Positions 20,828-29,699 are shown, counted from the stretch's first letter. The stretch: DNA of 64,000 nucleotides from Halopelagius fulvigenes (GCF_042662625.1 NZ_JBHSXH010000015.1:372001-436000), one strand, 5' to 3'. The notes: generated by a model not told the origin, from the letters alone. Numbers and translations are program-made.

Positions 20828-21772
20828 TCACGCCGAGTCACCTCCGAGGCGTTCGATAACCGGATAGTCACGCGCGTGCGTTTTGCAGACCGTCCGGTGG
20901 CCGTGGTCGGGGTGATCGACGACAAAACTCGCCGGGCGAGCGCAGCCGAGACAGCCGCAGCCGGGCGGGAGGTCGTCGAGGACGCTCACGCCGACGCACC
21001 CCCCTGCGTACGCCGCCCGCGCACGTTCGACGACCGGCGACAGCGCCGGGAGCTCCCGGAACTGCACCTGGACGTCGATGCCGCCGCGGTCGACCGTCAG
21101 ATACGGGTTCGTCTCGGGCTGTCGCGCACTACTCTGCTTGAAGAAGAACGCGACGTCGTCACGACGGCACTGCCGCAGGATGTCGCGCGCCCACGCGTGA
21201 TCCATGTCGCGGCGGTCGGCGTCGGGGCCGGACTCGCCGCCGGCGATGACCCAGTCGTAGCCCGACAGGTCGATTTCCCCGAGCGGGCCGATCAGCGGCT
21301 CACACGAGAGGAACAGCGTCTCGGCGTCGCACTCCCGGAGCAGGTCGATCCGGTCGGTGACGCGACCGTCCTCGACGCTCGTCCCCATCCAGACGTTCGG
21401 CGGCCACTCCAGCGTCATGTGCGTGGCGCGGCCGGGACGCTTCGTGAGGGTCTGGGAGATGTGGTGCGGGCAGTTCCGCATCACCGCGAACACGTCGAGG
21501 ATGAACTCGTCGGGAACGGCCGCGTGGAACAGGTCGCTCATCGAGTTCACGAAGATGCGCGACGGCTCGGTGAGCGCGTACGGTTCCTTGAGCTTGTCGG
21601 GGCGCGTCGAGACGTTCTCGCCGGCGTGCTCGTTCGTCCAGGCGTGGTCGGTGTGGCCGTACTGCCGGCTGATCCGCTCGGCGTAGCAGTTGTCGCAGCC
21701 AGCGCTCACCTTCGAGCAGCCGTGGACGGAATTCCACGTGGTGTCGGTCCACGCGATGTCCGTCTCGTTCAT
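20828..21772 (-). CDS. Gp37/Gp68-like protein (DUF5131, CX6CX2C cluster) with added zinc tail
   Basis: 314 residues. The N-terminus has WTDTTWNSVHGC followed by a CX6CX2C motif (C19, C26, C29; SAGCDNCYAER), which marks the DUF5131/COG4422 phage family related to radical-SAM-like iron-sulfur proteins. The core continues with MSDLFH, LTKRP, the NVWMGTSVE stretch and WVIAGGESG, all typical of the family. Beyond residue 250 this copy has an extra cysteine module (CGCLGC...VCKTH), probably zinc. It is the rightmost gene of the provirus. The substrate of the family is unknown to me. Confidence 0.85.
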   Translation of the reverse strand: MNETDIAWTDTTWNSVHGCSKVSAGCDNCYAERISRQYGHTDHAWTNEHAGENVSTRPDKLKEPYALTEPSRIFVNSMSDLFHAAVPDEFILDVFAVMRNCPHHISQTLTKRPGRATHMTLEWPPNVWMGTSVEDGRVTDRIDLLRECDAETLFLSCEPLIGPLGEIDLSGYDWVIAGGESGPDADRRDMDHAWARDILRQCRRDDVAFFFKQSSARQPETNPYLTVDRGGIDVQVQFRELPALSPVVERARAAYAGGCVGVSVLDDLPPGCGCLGCARPASFVVDHPDHGHRTVCKTHARDYPVIERLGGDSA

Positions 21773-21819
21773 GCCGCCATCCCCGTAATTCCGCTCTGCT
21801 GACGCGTCACACCCGAAAT

Positions 21820-21874
21820 GTTGAGGGTGTCAACGGTCGAATCGGTTGGCGAGGCGGCTTCTACGACCGATTCG
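21820..21874. promoter_or_regulatory. Two inverted repeats at the provirus-host junction
   Basis: GTTGA/TCAAC around a 5-nt loop (21820-21834) and a perfect 9-bp pair CGAATCGGT/ACCGATTCG around a 19-nt spacer (21838-21874). They lie between the last provirus gene and the geranylgeranyl reductase promoter. They may be an operator, a recombination site or a transcriptional boundary. Confidence 0.4.
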
Positions 21875-21908
21875 GGGGTGGAATGGCTGGTCTTTGCCCG
21901 ACTCAGAC

Positions 21909-21918
21909 CAACAAATAA
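21909..21918 (+). promoter_or_regulatory. TATA-like element of the geranylgeranyl reductase gene
   Basis: An A/T-rich run (AACAAATAAA) centred about 40 bp upstream of the start codon at 21954. Initiation near 21940 would give a very short leader. Confidence 0.4.
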
Positions 21919-21953
21919 AGAGTTTTCCTGCCACGGCGGAGAAATGCGAGTCA

Positions 21954-23327
21954 ATGAGTACGACCCACGAGTACGACGTCGTCGTCGTCGGCGCGGGCAC
22001 CGCTGGATGCTACGCCGCCGCGACCGTCGCGAGTGAGGGTCTCGACGCAGTCGTCGTCGAGCGAAAGACCGCCGAGGAGGCGGGGCACATCGCCTGCGGT
22101 GACGCCCTGAAGGGCGCAGACGAGTTCCCCGACGCCATCCCGAAGGCGCAGATAGAACCGGCGTTCACGAACACGGATGTCGACCACGGGCGCTTCGAGA
22201 TACCCAAGGAGGACTCGGTGCTCGACATTCCGGTCCCCGGCGAACTCGCCGTCATCGACCGCTGGGAGTACGGTCGCCGCATCATCGAGGGCGCCGAGAA
22301 CGCCGGCGCGGAGTTCCACTACGACACCGTCGTCCAGGACGTGACGCAGGACGACGACGGCACCGTCACCGGCGTCAGCGGCAAGCGCAAGGGCGAGGAA
22401 GTCGAGTACGACGCCGACATCGTCATCGACGGCGCGGGCGCGTTATCGCTCCTGCAGGACAAGGCGGACTTCTCCGATGCGACGTTCGACACGAACGTCT
22501 CGTACTCGCAGTTCTGTTCGGCCTACCGCGAAGTCGTCGAAGTCGAGGAACCGGTTGAGTGGTCCGACGCACTCGTGTTCAAGCCCGCACAGGTCGCCGC
22601 CGGGTACATTTGGTACTTCCCGCGGACGGAGACGGAGATAAACGCGGGTCTCGGCTTCCAGATGAACGAGGAACCGATGAAACTCGTCGACGACCTGAAA
22701 GACGACCTGCGGAACCGCGAGGAGTTCGAGGGCGCGGAGGTCACCGACAAACTCGGCGCGGCCCTGCCGACGCGTCGCCCCTACGACTCGGCCGTCGCGC
22801 CGGGGTTCATCGCCGCCGGCGACTCCGCGGCCCACGTCAACCCGACCACCGGGGGCGGCATCGCTGGCGCGGCGTACGCCGGCGAGTACGCGGGCGAACA
22901 GGCCGTCGAAGCCGTCGCGAGCGGTGACGTCTCCGAGGAGACCCTCTGGCGGTACAACGAGCGCGTCATGTCGCACTTCGGCGCGCGGTACGCCGGCCTC
23001 GACGTGTACAACATCCTCTCGACGGCCATCAACGTGGACGAACTGATGAGCCTCCTGGCCGCGCTTCCGGGCGAGAAACTCGCCGAAGCGCTGTACTCCG
23101 GGACGACGTCGTTCGGCCCGAAACTCGCTCTCAAGACCGCAAAGGAGAGCTACGGCTACTGGGAACTCATCTACGACTTCTACAAGACGAAGAACCTCGC
23201 GGACGAACTCATGGACCACTACAAGCGCTATCCCGGCCGCCCCGGCGCACTCGAAGGGTGGCAGGCCGAGCGTGACCGCTTGATGGACGAAATCTACGAG
23301 GTCACGGGCGCGGAACCGAAGTACTGA
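21954..23327 (+). CDS. Geranylgeranyl reductase family protein (archaeal lipid saturation)
   Basis: 457 residues from ATG 21954 (MSTTHEYDVVVVGAGTAGCYAA). The frame is open further upstream, but residues before this methionine do not resemble the family. It has the FAD-binding GxGxxG motif at the N-terminus, the later FIAAGDSAAHVNPTTGGGI motif near residue 285 and a helical C-terminal part. These are diagnostic of the flavoenzymes that reduce geranylgeranyl chains of archaeal lipids and menaquinone. It is the first chromosomal gene after the provirus. The exact substrate cannot be set from sequence. Confidence 0.88.
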   Translation: MSTTHEYDVVVVGAGTAGCYAAATVASEGLDAVVVERKTAEEAGHIACGDALKGADEFPDAIPKAQIEPAFTNTDVDHGRFEIPKEDSVLDIPVPGELAVIDRWEYGRRIIEGAENAGAEFHYDTVVQDVTQDDDGTVTGVSGKRKGEEVEYDADIVIDGAGALSLLQDKADFSDATFDTNVSYSQFCSAYREVVEVEEPVEWSDALVFKPAQVAAGYIWYFPRTETEINAGLGFQMNEEPMKLVDDLKDDLRNREEFEGAEVTDKLGAALPTRRPYDSAVAPGFIAAGDSAAHVNPTTGGGIAGAAYAGEYAGEQAVEAVASGDVSEETLWRYNERVMSHFGARYAGLDVYNILSTAINVDELMSLLAALPGEKLAEALYSGTTSFGPKLALKTAKESYGYWELIYDFYKTKNLADELMDHYKRYPGRPGALEGWQAERDRLMDEIYEVTGAEPKY

Positions 23328-23360
23328 AAAAAGAAGACGCAGACGGTTCGGAACGTTTTC

Positions 23361-25118
23361 TTACGTCTCGACGGTCACGTTACCGGACGCTTCGGTCGTC
23401 GTGTTCTCTCCGACCGGCGTCGCGGTGTCGTTCGTCGTTGTGTTGTTCGTCGCGGTGGCGTTCGTCGTCGTCTCGTTGACGATCACCGTATCGTTGGCGG
23501 TGTCGTTCGTCGTCTCGTTGATGACCACCGTATCGTTAGCGGTGTCGTTCGCCGTCGTCTCGTTCAGTTCGGTATTCGTCTCGTCGGTGTCCGTATCGTT
23601 GACGATCACCGTGTCGTTCATTCCTATCGTCTCGTTTTCGTCGGTATCGTTGACGATCACCGTGTCGTTCTCGGTCGTCTCGTTTTCGGCAGTGTCGTTG
23701 ACGATCACCGTGTCGTTCTCGGCCGTCTCGTTTTCGGCGGTGTCGTTCGTCGTCTGGCCGACGAGGGCGTAGGTGCCGTTCCCGTCGACCATCGCGGTCG
23801 CGTTGTTGGTAGAGACGTTGACGTGCGTACCGGTCACGGGGCTCCACGAGTCACCGCTGACCTCGTAGATGCTGAGGGAGAACTCGTCGGTCCCCGCGTC
23901 TTCCAGCTCGGACTCCTGGTAGATGAACGACAGTTGGAACGTGGCGTTCTCGGACATCGCTTCGGTCTGGAGGGGCTGACCGAGGACGGCGACGCCCTCG
24001 GGGGCGTCGGGGTAGTCCGTCGCCGGGCGGATGTTCACGTCTCGGAACGTCGCGGAGAACGTCGTCTCGTTGACGGTGACGTTCTCGACGGAGTTGTTCT
24101 GGGTGACGTTCGCGCTAGCGTTTTGGCTCGCGTTGCTCGCGTTGTTCAGCGCTTCGGTGTTCTGACTGGAGACCGTCCAACCGGTCGTGTTGTTGACGAC
24201 GGCCTCACGGACGGTGTTGTTAGTCGAGTTCACGAAGGCGAACGCGCCGGAGAACGTGTCGTTCGACTCGTTCGTCTCGGTGTCGTTGATCTCCGTCTCG
24301 TTAATCTCGGTGTCGTTGATCTCCGTCTCGTTAATCTCGGTGTCGTTGATCTCCGTCTCGTTCAGTTGGCTGGTGGAGACGTTATCCGCGGTGACGTTCT
24401 CGACGACGCTGTCGGACGCGCCCGCGAAGACGACGGCGGCGCGTTCGGTGTCTCTCGCTTCGAGGTTGTTCACCGAGGCGTTCTCGGTGCCGGCGAGGTG
24501 GACGCCGACGTCGAAGTCCGAGACGGTCGGGTACTGAACCGTGGCGTTATCGCCGGCGACGGCGATGCCGACGGTGAGCGATTCGTTGTTCGTCTGATTG
24601 GCGGTCGTCCCGTTAGGGGCGCTGATTTCGATGTCCTGTCCGTCGAGAGTCACGTTGTCCGCGGCGATGACGATGCAGGCGGACGCGTTAGCGTCGACGC
24701 CGGGGTCCGACACTTCCTGCAGTTCGTCGGCGGAGAAGTTCTCGGAGATGGTGTACGTCCCCGATTCGTTGATGACCGTACACGAGTCGATGGTCCGGTT
24801 GTCCTCCTCCTCTTCGACGGGAGTCTCCGTCTCATTCTCGGTCGGAGTTTCCGTCTCATTCTCGGTCGGAGTCACCGTCTCAGTCGGGGTGTCTGTCTCC
24901 GTCTCGGTCGGAGTCTCCGTCTCAGTCTCAGTCGGAGTTTCTGTCTCCGTCTCCGTGGTGTTGTTCGTCTCCTCGATCGGAGTGTCTGTGGCCGTGTCTG
25001 TCGCCGTCTCGTTCTCAGTTGTCTCCTGTGCGACCACGGGGGCGGCGAAGACGCCGACCGGCGTGGCCACCAAGACCAGAAGAGCAACCGCAACGGTAAT
25101 CGTTCGTCTACGTGTCAT
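23361..25118 (-). CDS. Secreted, heavily N-glycosylated surface protein with beta-helix core
   Basis: 585 residues. An N-terminal signal peptide (RRRTITVAVALLVLVATPVGVFA) is followed by a Thr/Glu repeat stalk (TETETETPTETE) to about residue 105. The core (residues 110-300) shows right-handed parallel beta-helix/NosD-like repeats (VTLDGQDIEISAPNG, ASVNNLEARDTERAAVVF). The C-terminal third is built of Asn-Asp/Glu-Thr tandem repeats, each a potential N-glycosylation sequon. No PGF-CTERM anchor is visible. It would sit at the cell surface. The sequon-rich tail is unusual and its repeats are visible in DNA. Confidence 0.8.
   Translation of the reverse strand: MTRRRTITVAVALLVLVATPVGVFAAPVVAQETTENETATDTATDTPIEETNNTTETETETPTETETETPTETETDTPTETVTPTENETETPTENETETPVEEEEDNRTIDSCTVINESGTYTISENFSADELQEVSDPGVDANASACIVIAADNVTLDGQDIEISAPNGTTANQTNNESLTVGIAVAGDNATVQYPTVSDFDVGVHLAGTENASVNNLEARDTERAAVVFAGASDSVVENVTADNVSTSQLNETEINDTEINETEINDTEINETEINDTETNESNDTFSGAFAFVNSTNNTVREAVVNNTTGWTVSSQNTEALNNASNASQNASANVTQNNSVENVTVNETTFSATFRDVNIRPATDYPDAPEGVAVLGQPLQTEAMSENATFQLSFIYQESELEDAGTDEFSLSIYEVSGDSWSPVTGTHVNVSTNNATAMVDGNGTYALVGQTTNDTAENETAENDTVIVNDTAENETTENDTVIVNDTDENETIGMNDTVIVNDTDTDETNTELNETTANDTANDTVVINETTNDTANDTVIVNETTTNATATNNTTTNDTATPVGENTTTEASGNVTVET
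24276..24360 (-). repeat. Tandem 30-bp repeats in the surface-protein gene
   Basis: Nearly three copies of a 30-bp unit (24276-24305, 24306-24335, 24336-24360) encode N-E-T-E-I-N-D-T-E-I repeats, i.e. alternating sequons. A second repeat block with a 'NDTVIVND' module is at about 23460-23750. Such arrays can change length by slippage. Confidence 0.75.
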
Positions 25119-25153
25119 GCAATACCCACATCTCCGTCTGCGTTGATAAAAAT

Positions 25154-25169
25154 TGTAAGCGGGCTTACA
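25154..25169 (-). promoter_or_regulatory. Palindrome TGTAAGC-gg-GCTTACA upstream of the surface-protein gene
   Basis: Perfect 7-bp inverted repeat separated by two bases, just upstream of a T-rich TATA-like run (25143-25152), which itself lies about 30 bp before the start at 25118. The position over the BRE/TATA region suggests an operator. DNA to the right (25180-25210) is very AT-rich. Confidence 0.45.
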
Positions 25170-25289
25170 TAGTTTCCACGGGAAATGAATATATTATTAT
25201 CTATCCTAAACCTCCGGTTTTGGCAGTAAGAGGGACTGAAGAATAGGAAAACGAACAATGTGTAAACGTAAGTAAATAACTATCCTCGG

Positions 25290-26561
25290 TCAGGGTCGGC
25301 GCTTCGAGAGTTCCCGGATGGACTGAGAGAGGACGTCGATGCCGAGGCCGATGCTGTCTTCGTCCACGTCGAACGTGCTCGTGTGGTGGCCGCCGGGGTG
25401 GTCGGTTCCGACGCCGATGTAGGCCGCTTTGCCGCCGTTCTTCTGTACCTCCTGCATCAGGTAGGTGGCGTCCTCGCTACCGCCGAGGGAGTCGCGTTCG
25501 ACCAAGGAAGTCACGCCGGCGTTCTCGCCCGCGACGTCGCTCACGATTCCGACGAGTTCGTCGTCGCTCCGCGCCGAGGGGGCTTTCCCCTCCGTCGTAA
25601 TCTCCACCTCGCAACCGTGCATCTCCGCCGCCGACCGGAGGACGCGACGGGACTTCTCCTCCATGTACTCCATCAGTTCGGTCGTCTCGCCCCGGACTTC
25701 GCCCTCGATGAACGCCTCCTCGGGGATGATGTTCGTCGCGGTGCCGCCGCCGACCATCCCGGCGTTGACGCGCGTCGCGCCGTCGGCGTGCCGCGAGATG
25801 CCGTAGAGGTTCTGGACGGCCGTCGCCATCGCCTGCACCGCGTTGTCGCCCTCCTCCGGGCGCGCCCCGGCGTGCGACGGCGCGCCGGTGAACTCCGCGC
25901 GGAAGTGCGAGACGGCGAGGAAGCCGTCGATGCCCGCGACGATTTCGCCGGAGGGGTGGTCGAGTCCGATGTGGGCGCCGTAGAGGTAGTCCACGTCGTC
26001 GAGGAGTCCCGACTTCGACATCGCCCGCCCGCCGGCGACCAGTTCCTCGCCGGGTTGGAAGAACACCTTCAGCGTCCCCGCGAAGTCGCTTTCGAGGACC
26101 GAATCGAGGACGCCCAGTCCGATGGCCGCGTGGGCGTCGTGCCCGCAGGCGTGCATGTACCCCTCGTTCTCTGACCGGAACCCCGTCGCCGTCGGTTCGT
26201 GGCCGTCGTCCGAGGACTCGGTGATGGGGAGGCCGTCGATGTCGACGCGGAGGGCGACGGTCGGTCCTTCGCCGCGTTCGGCCACCGCCACCGCGCCGGT
26301 GTACCCGCCGCGGAGGGCTTCGAGAACGTCCTCGCGGGCACCCGCGGCGAGGGCGCGTTCGTACCACTCGTCGAGTTCCGCCTCGTCGGGGACGGCCATC
26401 CGTTCCTCCTCGGCGAGTACCTCGCGCCCGACGTACAGGGCGTCTAAGTCCCGCGTCTCCAGTTCGTCCACGAGGCGCGCGGTGGTGTAGAACTCCCGCC
26501 ACGCGGGTTCGGGGTGCCGGTGCAAGTCGCGTCGAAGGCTGACGAGGTCGGACGTCGTCAT
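25290..26561 (-). CDS. M20-family amidohydrolase (AbgA-like)
   Basis: 423 residues from ATG 26561 (MTTSDLVSLRRDLHRHPEPAWREFYTT); the longer frame has 20 poorly conserved residues upstream. M20 motifs are seen: HRHPEPAW, MHACGHDAHAAIG (metal-binding His/Asp) and VFFQPGEELVAGGRAM. Later come DHPSGEIVAG and HTSTFDVDE with a terminal His. The overall layout and the AW-REF start recall p-aminobenzoyl-glutamate hydrolase AbgA, which cleaves folate-derived amides. N-acyl amino acids are an alternative. It is divergent from the NhaC antiporter. Confidence 0.82.
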   Translation of the reverse strand: MTTSDLVSLRRDLHRHPEPAWREFYTTARLVDELETRDLDALYVGREVLAEEERMAVPDEAELDEWYERALAAGAREDVLEALRGGYTGAVAVAERGEGPTVALRVDIDGLPITESSDDGHEPTATGFRSENEGYMHACGHDAHAAIGLGVLDSVLESDFAGTLKVFFQPGEELVAGGRAMSKSGLLDDVDYLYGAHIGLDHPSGEIVAGIDGFLAVSHFRAEFTGAPSHAGARPEEGDNAVQAMATAVQNLYGISRHADGATRVNAGMVGGGTATNIIPEEAFIEGEVRGETTELMEYMEEKSRRVLRSAAEMHGCEVEITTEGKAPSARSDDELVGIVSDVAGENAGVTSLVERDSLGGSEDATYLMQEVQKNGGKAAYIGVGTDHPGGHHTSTFDVDEDSIGLGIDVLSQSIRELSKRRP

Positions 26562-26720
26562 CGTCTGTCGGTGGCGGTGGACGGTGATAAACCTCGCCGA
26601 GTACGTCGGGTTTGCCGCCACGCGGTTCGAGTCCGTCCCTGCGCCTCGCCGTCGGCGCGTTGACGGGTCTGCGCGCCGTGTCGGGTCGCTTATGTGGACC
26701 CGTCTTCCACCAGTGAGTGA

Positions 26721-28238
26721 ATGACCGACTCAGACGAAACTCGTGAACTGCGATTCCGAGGCGGACGCCTCGCGAGCGCGGTTCCGATAGCGTTCTTCGT
26801 CGCGTGGGCCATCGTACAGAGCGGGATACTGGGCATCGGCGACCCGACGGGACTCGTCGTCGGGATGCTCCTCGGACTCATCCTCGGGATGTTCCTCGTC
26901 GTCGGGAACTGGAAGGAGTACGCCGACGTGGTGTTCGACGGCATGACCGAACGGGTGGCCGCGACGGCCATCGTCGCGTGGTTGTGGGCCGGGATGTTCG
27001 CCGAGACGATTCAGGTCGGCGGCTTCGTCGACGGACTCGTCTGGGCCGCGGACGCGATAAGCGTCGGCGCGGCGTTGTTCCCGGCGCTGACGTTCCTGCT
27101 GGCGGCCCTGCTGGCGACGGGTATCGGAACCGGGTACGGGACGGCGATCGCGTTCACCGCCCTCGTCTTCCCGGCGGGCGTCGTCCTCGGCGCGAACCCC
27201 GTCCTCATGTTCGGGGCCATCCTCTCGGGCGCGGTGTTCGGCGACAACCTCGCGCCCGTCAGCGACACCACCATCGTCAGCGCCGTGACGCAGAACGCCG
27301 ACATCGGCGGCGTCGTCGCCTCGCGGTTGAAATACGCCCTCGTTGCCGCCGCCTTCGCCTTCGTCGCCTACCTCGTCGCGGGTGCCGCGATGGCGGGGCA
27401 ACCCATCGACGTGAGCAACGTGGGAGGCCCCGCCACCGCGCGGGGACTCGCCCACCTCCTCTCCATCGCCATCGTCATTGTGACGGCGGTGCGCGGCCGA
27501 CACATCATCGAGGCCATCTCGTGGGGTCTCGTCACCTCCGTCGCGTTGAACCTCCTCCTCGACCTCGCCGCGCCCGCGGACATGGTCGCCTTCGAGGCGT
27601 CGCGGGCCTCCGAACTCGTGCAGACGGCAGACGCGATTCCCGTCGTCGGTGCGTTCGTCGTCCCGGTCGAACCCGGGAGCGCCGCCGTCTCGGGGAGTCT
27701 CTACGCCGGCGCGGCGGGCTTCTTCCCCCTCATCGTCCTCGTCCTCCTCATCGTCGCGGGCGCGCAGGTGATGCAGGTCGGCGGCGCGTTCGACGCGATA
27801 CAGGAGTTCCTCCTCGAACGCGTGGCCACCAGCGTCCGCCGCGCGGAGACGACGATGGTCCTCGGCACCGCCCTCGTCAACGGGATGATCACCATCAACA
27901 CCGCCGCCGAAATCGCCATCGCGCCGTACATCGCGACGCTCGGCCGCCGGTTCAACATCAACGGCTACCGCCGGGCGAACATCCTCGACGCGAACACCTC
28001 GGCGCTCGGGTACATCTTCCCGTGGGGCGGCGGCTTGCTCGCGGGCTACTCCGCGATGCAACGCCTCCCCGAGCAGTACGAGTGGTTCACCCAGTCGATG
28101 GTGGTCAACCCCGCCAGCGTCTGGCCGTACGTGTTCCACGGTTGGTTCCTCGTCGCGGTGTTCCTCTTTGCGGCGTGGACCGGGTACGGACGCGAGTACG
28201 TCTCCGACCGGCAGTCCGGGGAGGTGAGCCGCGTATGA
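26721..28238 (+). CDS. NhaC-family Na+/H+ antiporter
   Basis: 505 residues with about 12 hydrophobic helices (for example VPIAFFVAWAIVQSGILGI). It has the family-typical stretches ATGIGTGYGTAIAFTALVFPAG and SGAVFGDNLAPVSDTTIVSAVTQNADI, where polar residues within membrane segments bind cations. It would exchange sodium for protons across the membrane. A small gene overlaps its stop by ATGA and is probably co-expressed. It is divergent from the amidohydrolase. Confidence 0.85.
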   Translation: MTDSDETRELRFRGGRLASAVPIAFFVAWAIVQSGILGIGDPTGLVVGMLLGLILGMFLVVGNWKEYADVVFDGMTERVAATAIVAWLWAGMFAETIQVGGFVDGLVWAADAISVGAALFPALTFLLAALLATGIGTGYGTAIAFTALVFPAGVVLGANPVLMFGAILSGAVFGDNLAPVSDTTIVSAVTQNADIGGVVASRLKYALVAAAFAFVAYLVAGAAMAGQPIDVSNVGGPATARGLAHLLSIAIVIVTAVRGRHIIEAISWGLVTSVALNLLLDLAAPADMVAFEASRASELVQTADAIPVVGAFVVPVEPGSAAVSGSLYAGAAGFFPLIVLVLLIVAGAQVMQVGGAFDAIQEFLLERVATSVRRAETTMVLGTALVNGMITINTAAEIAIAPYIATLGRRFNINGYRRANILDANTSALGYIFPWGGGLLAGYSAMQRLPEQYEWFTQSMVVNPASVWPYVFHGWFLVAVFLFAAWTGYGREYVSDRQSGEVSRV

Positions 28239-28498
28239 GCTTCCTCGACTTCCTGTTCGCCGAGGAGACGTTCCGCGCCTCGAAGCCCGCCTTCGAAGCC
28301 GGCGAGACGGTGACGGCGTTCGTCACCCGCATCACCGGCGACGGCGCGATCGTCCGAATCGGCGACACCGTCATCGAACTGCCGGGGGCGGACCCGACGC
28401 TCCTCGAACGGCGCGTCCGGTTCGAAATCGAGGAGTTCGACGCCGCGTCGAGTCGCGGCCGCGGACGACTCGTCGAAGTGCTCGACGACCGAGGATAG
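28235..28498 (+). CDS. Small protein coupled to NhaC (87 aa)
   Basis: 87 residues from ATG 28235, overlapping the NhaC stop. A helical N-terminus (FLDFLFAEETFRASKPAF) is followed by an OB/TRAM-like beta segment (TVTAFVTRITGDGAIVRIGDTVIEL) and an Arg/Glu-rich end. Haloarchaeal genomes carry such small proteins next to transporters. Its role is unknown. Confidence 0.55.
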   Translation: MSFLDFLFAEETFRASKPAFEAGETVTAFVTRITGDGAIVRIGDTVIELPGADPTLLERRVRFEIEEFDAASSRGRGRLVEVLDDRG

Positions 28499-28586
28499 CG
28501 AGAACGGAGACGCGAAAGGAAAATTGGAGAGCGTCGGCGGCGGCGGAGAGAAGAACGCGGGAGCGAGAGAGTCGGTCGCTCTCCGT

Positions 28587-28919
28587 CTACTTCCGTCGGT
28601 GGCCGAGCGGTTTCTTCTGTTCGACCTCTATCTCGACGTGGATGCTCTCGGGGAACGCCATGTGGCCGACTTCGCGCGCGATGTGGTCGTTGCCGTGAAT
28701 CTCGAGTTTCCGCGAGTAGACGGTGTACTCCCACGGCGAGAACTCGTCGCCCGGCGCGAGATTCCTGTACTGCGGGACGCGGACGTTCTCCGGCGGTTGG
28801 GCGTGCGGGCCTTTGCATTCGGCGCCCTTCTTCTCGACGAGTTCTTTGAGACTCGACACTTCGTCTTCGAGTTCGTATCGATTCCCGCTCTGGAAGGTGA
28901 GTTTGGTTACGAAGGTCAT
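28587..28919 (-). CDS. uS10/mL48-type ribosomal protein-like
   Basis: 110 residues from ATG 28919 (MTFVTKLTFQSGNRYELEDEV). The pattern of a strand, helix, long loop with GPHAQPPENVRVPQ, then SPWEYTVYSRKLEIHG and a final strand pair matches the S10 fold. It is a second, divergent S10-like protein, not the canonical ribosomal uS10. It may bind ribosomes or RNA. The upstream extension of the same frame is not protein-like. Confidence 0.7.
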   Translation of the reverse strand: MTFVTKLTFQSGNRYELEDEVSSLKELVEKKGAECKGPHAQPPENVRVPQYRNLAPGDEFSPWEYTVYSRKLEIHGNDHIAREVGHMAFPESIHVEIEVEQKKPLGHRRK

Positions 28920-29095
28920 GGCTGGGTGGTGGCCGTTACACCCATCGAGAGTACGGAGCGGTAAAAACGCACCTACACGCGGAATCCGTGCGCGAGCGTG
29001 ACAGACAGAGACGACGAGGTGTCGGTATCTTTCAACAAGAAGAGAAGAACGACTCTCCGATACCCTCTTAAATCCCCGTATATATACATTCACCA

Positions 29096-29554
29096 ATGAC
29101 AGTGGAAGCGGTGAGCGCTGGAGCCATCCTCTTCCGCGACACCCGCGGCCGAAGGGAGTACCTGCTCCTGAAGAGCCGACCGGGGGACTGGGAGTTCCCC
29201 AAGGGCGGGGTCGAAGGAAACGAGGAGCTCCAGCAGACAGCGATACGCGAAATCAAAGAGGAGGCGGGAATCGAAGACTTCCGCCTCATCGACGGGTTCC
29301 GCGAGGACTACGACTACGTGTTCGAGGCGAACGGCAAGACGATTCACAAGACGGTGCACCTGTTCATCGCGCGCTCCTTCGAGGCGAGCGCCGAACTCTC
29401 CCGGGAGCACCGGGACCTGCAGTGGCGCGACTACGAGCAGGCGATAAACACCATCACGCAGGACGGTCCGCGCGACATCCTGGAGAAGGCGCACTCGTTC
29501 CTCGACGACCTCCTCGCGGAGAGCGACGAGGAGAACCGCCGGTACATCGCCTGA
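29096..29554 (+). CDS. Nudix hydrolase, bis(5'-nucleosyl)-tetraphosphatase-like
   Basis: 152 residues with a complete Nudix box (GGVEGNEELQQTAIREIKEEAGI; G-x5-E-x7-REUxEExGU). The preceding strand SRPGDWEFPKGG is typical of the Ap4A hydrolase group. It hydrolyses nucleoside diphosphate-linked compounds. The transcript is probably leaderless: an A/T-rich TTAAAT lies about 27 bases before the ATG (29067-29072), and a GTATATATAC palindrome lies closer (29078-29087). Confidence 0.88.
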   Translation: MTVEAVSAGAILFRDTRGRREYLLLKSRPGDWEFPKGGVEGNEELQQTAIREIKEEAGIEDFRLIDGFREDYDYVFEANGKTIHKTVHLFIARSFEASAELSREHRDLQWRDYEQAINTITQDGPRDILEKAHSFLDDLLAESDEENRRYIA

Positions 29555-29699
29555 ACCGTCGTCCCTCCGACGCAGAGCCGTAGCCCCTCCTCGCGGTCCG
29601 ACTCCGCGCGAGTCGGTCCGTCCCCGTAGCGACGGCGTTTTCGCTCCCGTTCGACGCCGACCCGAAACCGTTTCCTCCCCCGACCGAAGACCACCGGAC

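Noticed and set aside
21957..22285. Minus-strand open frames antisense to the geranylgeranyl reductase
   Set aside because: The plus-strand FAD enzyme is unambiguous; these are high-GC shadows.
24276..24360. CRISPR-like repeats in the surface gene
   Set aside because: The repeats are tandem without spacers and in frame with the coding sequence; they encode glycosylation sequons.
26730..28139. 469-codon minus-strand frame antisense to NhaC
   Set aside because: Composition dominated by Arg/Asp/Glu/Gly repeats, clear shadow of the membrane protein gene.
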